Source: Acidobacteriota bacterium (lineage in GTDB: Bacteria > Acidobacteriota > Vicinamibacteria > Marinacidobacterales > Marinacidobacteraceae). From it: a DNA stretch of 64,000 nucleotides. The stretch covers positions 1-64,000 of the forward strand of contig JAJEAO010000011.1 in the NCBI GenBank assembly GCA_022822745.1. Direction: 5' to 3'. Positions within the stretch are counted from its first letter, which is position 1, and each line of letters begins with the position of its first letter. Both the position numbers and the translations under genes were made by a program. Positions 62,488-64,000 of the stretch are shown in pieces. The notes under the pieces were generated by a model. The model made no database searches. It was given only the letters and a program-made list of their open reading frames with translations, and had not been told where the DNA came from.

Positions 62488-63328
62488 TCGCTGCCTCCCG
62501 GGGCGGGGGTTCTCCCGACGAACTCGAAGGGAGGCTTCAACTGAGTGCGGTGGCGCCGCGCCCGCGGACCCATCTCTTGCCCGGATACGACTTCGGTGGA
62601 CACTGCGTCGGCGGGACTCACCCCACCGGGGCGCGCGCGTACCTTGATGCGCGAAGGGAGCGGATCCAGGTCATTGCCCGTGGGCGTGGACGAGCCCGTC
62701 ACTCCGTTCCCCGCCGCCCCGACCGGGCTGATGGCGAGCGATGGCTCCGCTGCCGCTCGATCGGCTCGCACGTCCGCCGAGCGATCGTCACCGATTCCGA
62801 TGGAGCGCCGACGGGAACGTGGACGGCGCCCGCGATCCGGAGCGGGGGGTCCGTGAAGCGGCCGACGAGCGCCGGCGCCGTGTTCGCGAGCAAGTGAACC
62901 TCCCGGTGCTACTCCGGGGAGGCGGGCTCCGCCGGATTCGTACTGTTTGCCCGGGAGCGGGCTCCCGGACCGCATCCCCCACACGGGGAGCCACCTTCGC
63001 CCGAATCCGGAGACCCAAGAGGCAGGTTGGCGAGAGCGCCCGAAGGCGCTCCACTCAGGATGCTTCAGGCAACTTTATCACACGACTTCCCGCCCGAGCC
63101 GCCTCCGATAGAGCCGCCATACCAACACTCGCCGCCCTGGACGCCTGGGAACAGCGTCGTCACCGCGGAGTGAGGCGACAGGATCGCTGACCGGAAGCAG
63201 CCCATGTGGCCGGGCGACGGTCCTCCAGTCCTTGCCAACCGAGCGCACCGTGACTCACTATCACCGTGCGCGCCCTCGCCGGTGAGGTGATCTCTCCGGA
63301 GCGGTTCGCCGTCGCCGCCGCGATCCAG
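62488..63328. other. Gene-poor stretch with hairpins
   Basis: About 840 bases with several overlapping open frames but none convincing; a possible decayed gene lies around 62550-62897. Two strong hairpins are present: CCGGGAGC (62951-62958) with GCTCCCGG (62961-62968), and GAGCGCC (63034-63040) with GGCGCTC (63045-63051) around a CGAA loop. They may be transcript ends or extragenic repeats. No tRNA could be folded here by eye. Confidence 0.45.
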
Positions 63329-64000
63329 TTACGGCAGCTCCTGCAGACGTGCCTTCAGCCGTTCCAAGGAGCTCTTCTTCGGAGGATGCCCCTCCGGAAA
63401 GTCCCGCTCCGGGAGCGCGATCCAGCCCTCCATCTTCGCGAGATCCTCCATCCCGCGTGGAATCGGTTGAACCAGCGGATCTTGTCCGGGTTGCCGGCGG
63501 TCCAACTCAACCATCAGGGCGATGATCGCTGACACCAAGCCATCCAAGGTGTCATCGCTATTGATGCAGTCTTCACGAAAACTCCCCAACCAGTCAGTCG
63601 GCAGATCAAGGCCCTTGATCATCTTCTTGATGATCTTCTCGCGAGCACTCTTGTGTTTGTCCTCAGACCCCTTGTACCCAGTGTGAACCAACTTCCAGAG
63701 CTTCAGGGCAACGGCCGGATACACTTCCACGAAGCACCCGCTACGCCCGGAGCGGTCGACTCTCAAGCCTTTCTTGGCTGTTGCCCGCGAGAGAAGAGAT
63801 GCGTTCCGGATTGCCACAGCGCCAAGAGAATCCACCGCAACGCTGAGTGGCTTCCGCCCGAGGTGCCAGACGTGTAGGTCGGTTGCCCGGTACTTCAGAT
63901 CCAGATACTCGGATGCCGACGTGATCCGCTCAGGATAGACGTCAGGATTGTTAAGTGGCCAGCGATGGAAGCTCCGGTAGTCATGTAGAGCACTGACAAA
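63329..64000 (-). CDS. DUF429-like predicted RNase H-fold protein (5' partial)
   Basis: The frame stays open from the window edge to the stop at 63329, giving the last 223 residues; a GTG at 63835 is an internal codon. Near the upstream edge it reads YLDLKYRATDLHVWHLGRKP followed by LSVAVDSLGAVAIRNASL. DUF429 features are GCFVEVYPAVALKLWKLVHT and KHKSAREKIIKKMIKGLDL, then SDDTLDGLVSAIIALMVE with an acidic pair typical of the family's RNase H-like active site. DUF429 proteins are predicted nucleases of unknown role. GC is low compared with the core genes. The N-terminal part and its first catalytic Asp lie outside the window. Confidence 0.8.
   Translation of the reverse strand, partial: FVSALHDYRSFHRWPLNNPDVYPERITSASEYLDLKYRATDLHVWHLGRKPLSVAVDSLGAVAIRNASLLSRATAKKGLRVDRSGRSGCFVEVYPAVALKLWKLVHTGYKGSEDKHKSAREKIIKKMIKGLDLPTDWLGSFREDCINSDDTLDGLVSAIIALMVELDRRQPGQDPLVQPIPRGMEDLAKMEGWIALPERDFPEGHPPKKSSLERLKARLQELP

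Noticed and set aside
63001..63110. Possible tRNA around a GAGCGCC-CGAA-GGCGCTC hairpin
   Set aside because: No acceptor stem, anticodon arm or TTCGA arm could be placed around it.
62545..63190. Several overlapping plus-strand frames that could be a small gene
   Set aside because: No frame keeps a protein-like composition, none has a ribosome-binding site, and no domain is recognisable.

Overview
The window is one contiguous, GC-rich (roughly 70 percent), gene-dense chromosomal segment with GTG and TTG starts and many 4-nt start/stop overlaps. Several features point to a Gram-negative (diderm) bacterium: a MurE with the DNPR motif typical of meso-diaminopimelate enzymes, type II secretion/pilus-type pseudopilins, a LapB-like protein, and lipoprotein or secreted hydrolases. 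Gene order and protein style fit an Acidobacteriota- or Gemmatimonadota-type lineage. That placement is inference; no rRNA gene is present to fix it.

Layout. Positions 1-8.6 kb hold the end of an LVIVD-type protein, an amidohydrolase lipoprotein, a pseudopilin/ComEA-type/coiled-coil cluster, a large protein of unknown function (possible defence protein) and a GlcD/YdiJ-type FAD/Fe-S dehydrogenase. Positions 8.6-13.6 kb hold two tandemly duplicated mini membrane proteins, a hypothetical protein, smpB, and an operon of gspF plus three pseudopilin-like genes. Positions 13.6-32.5 kb are a complete-looking division and cell wall (dcw) operon on the minus strand, transcribed mraZ-rsmH-ftsL-ftsI-murE-murF-mraY-murD-ftsW-murG-murC-ftsQ-ftsA-ftsZ-pgeF-M28 peptidase. 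Upstream of mraZ is a triple AAAGTGG operator with 3-nt spacers that matches the known MraZ box. murB and ddl are absent from the cluster.

Positions 32.8-40.2 kb are an accessory stretch. It holds a two-gene restriction-modification system with an unusual SDGAYG methyltransferase motif, a TIGR02206 membrane protein, a HipB-like regulator followed by the deletion remnant of hipA, a divergent YchF-like P-loop protein, an MscS channel, an HNH endonuclease and a 68-bp repeat array. Positions 40.2-49.9 kb hold parE/parC-type topoisomerase genes, a DUF2752 protein, an ECF sigma/STAS group with an S1/P1-nuclease-like protein, a hypothetical gene and a DUF1703 AAA/nuclease protein. Positions 49.9-57.2 kb are a housekeeping block on the minus strand: rho, arsR-arsI, then rplU-rpmA-obg-nadD-rsfS-lapB-comF. 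Positions 57.8-64 kb are accessory again: a 976-aa protein with three AAA+ modules, a small membrane protein, an unrecognised 412-aa protein, a gene-poor stretch and the C-terminal part of a DUF429-like protein cut by the window edge.

The best candidates for something undescribed are the triple-AAA+ protein with its neighbours, the 644-aa protein with a RelE/ParE-like tail, and the LapA-LapB fusion. The MraZ operator and the hipA remnant are the clearest signals read directly from DNA. All family names come from motif recognition by eye; no database search was run.
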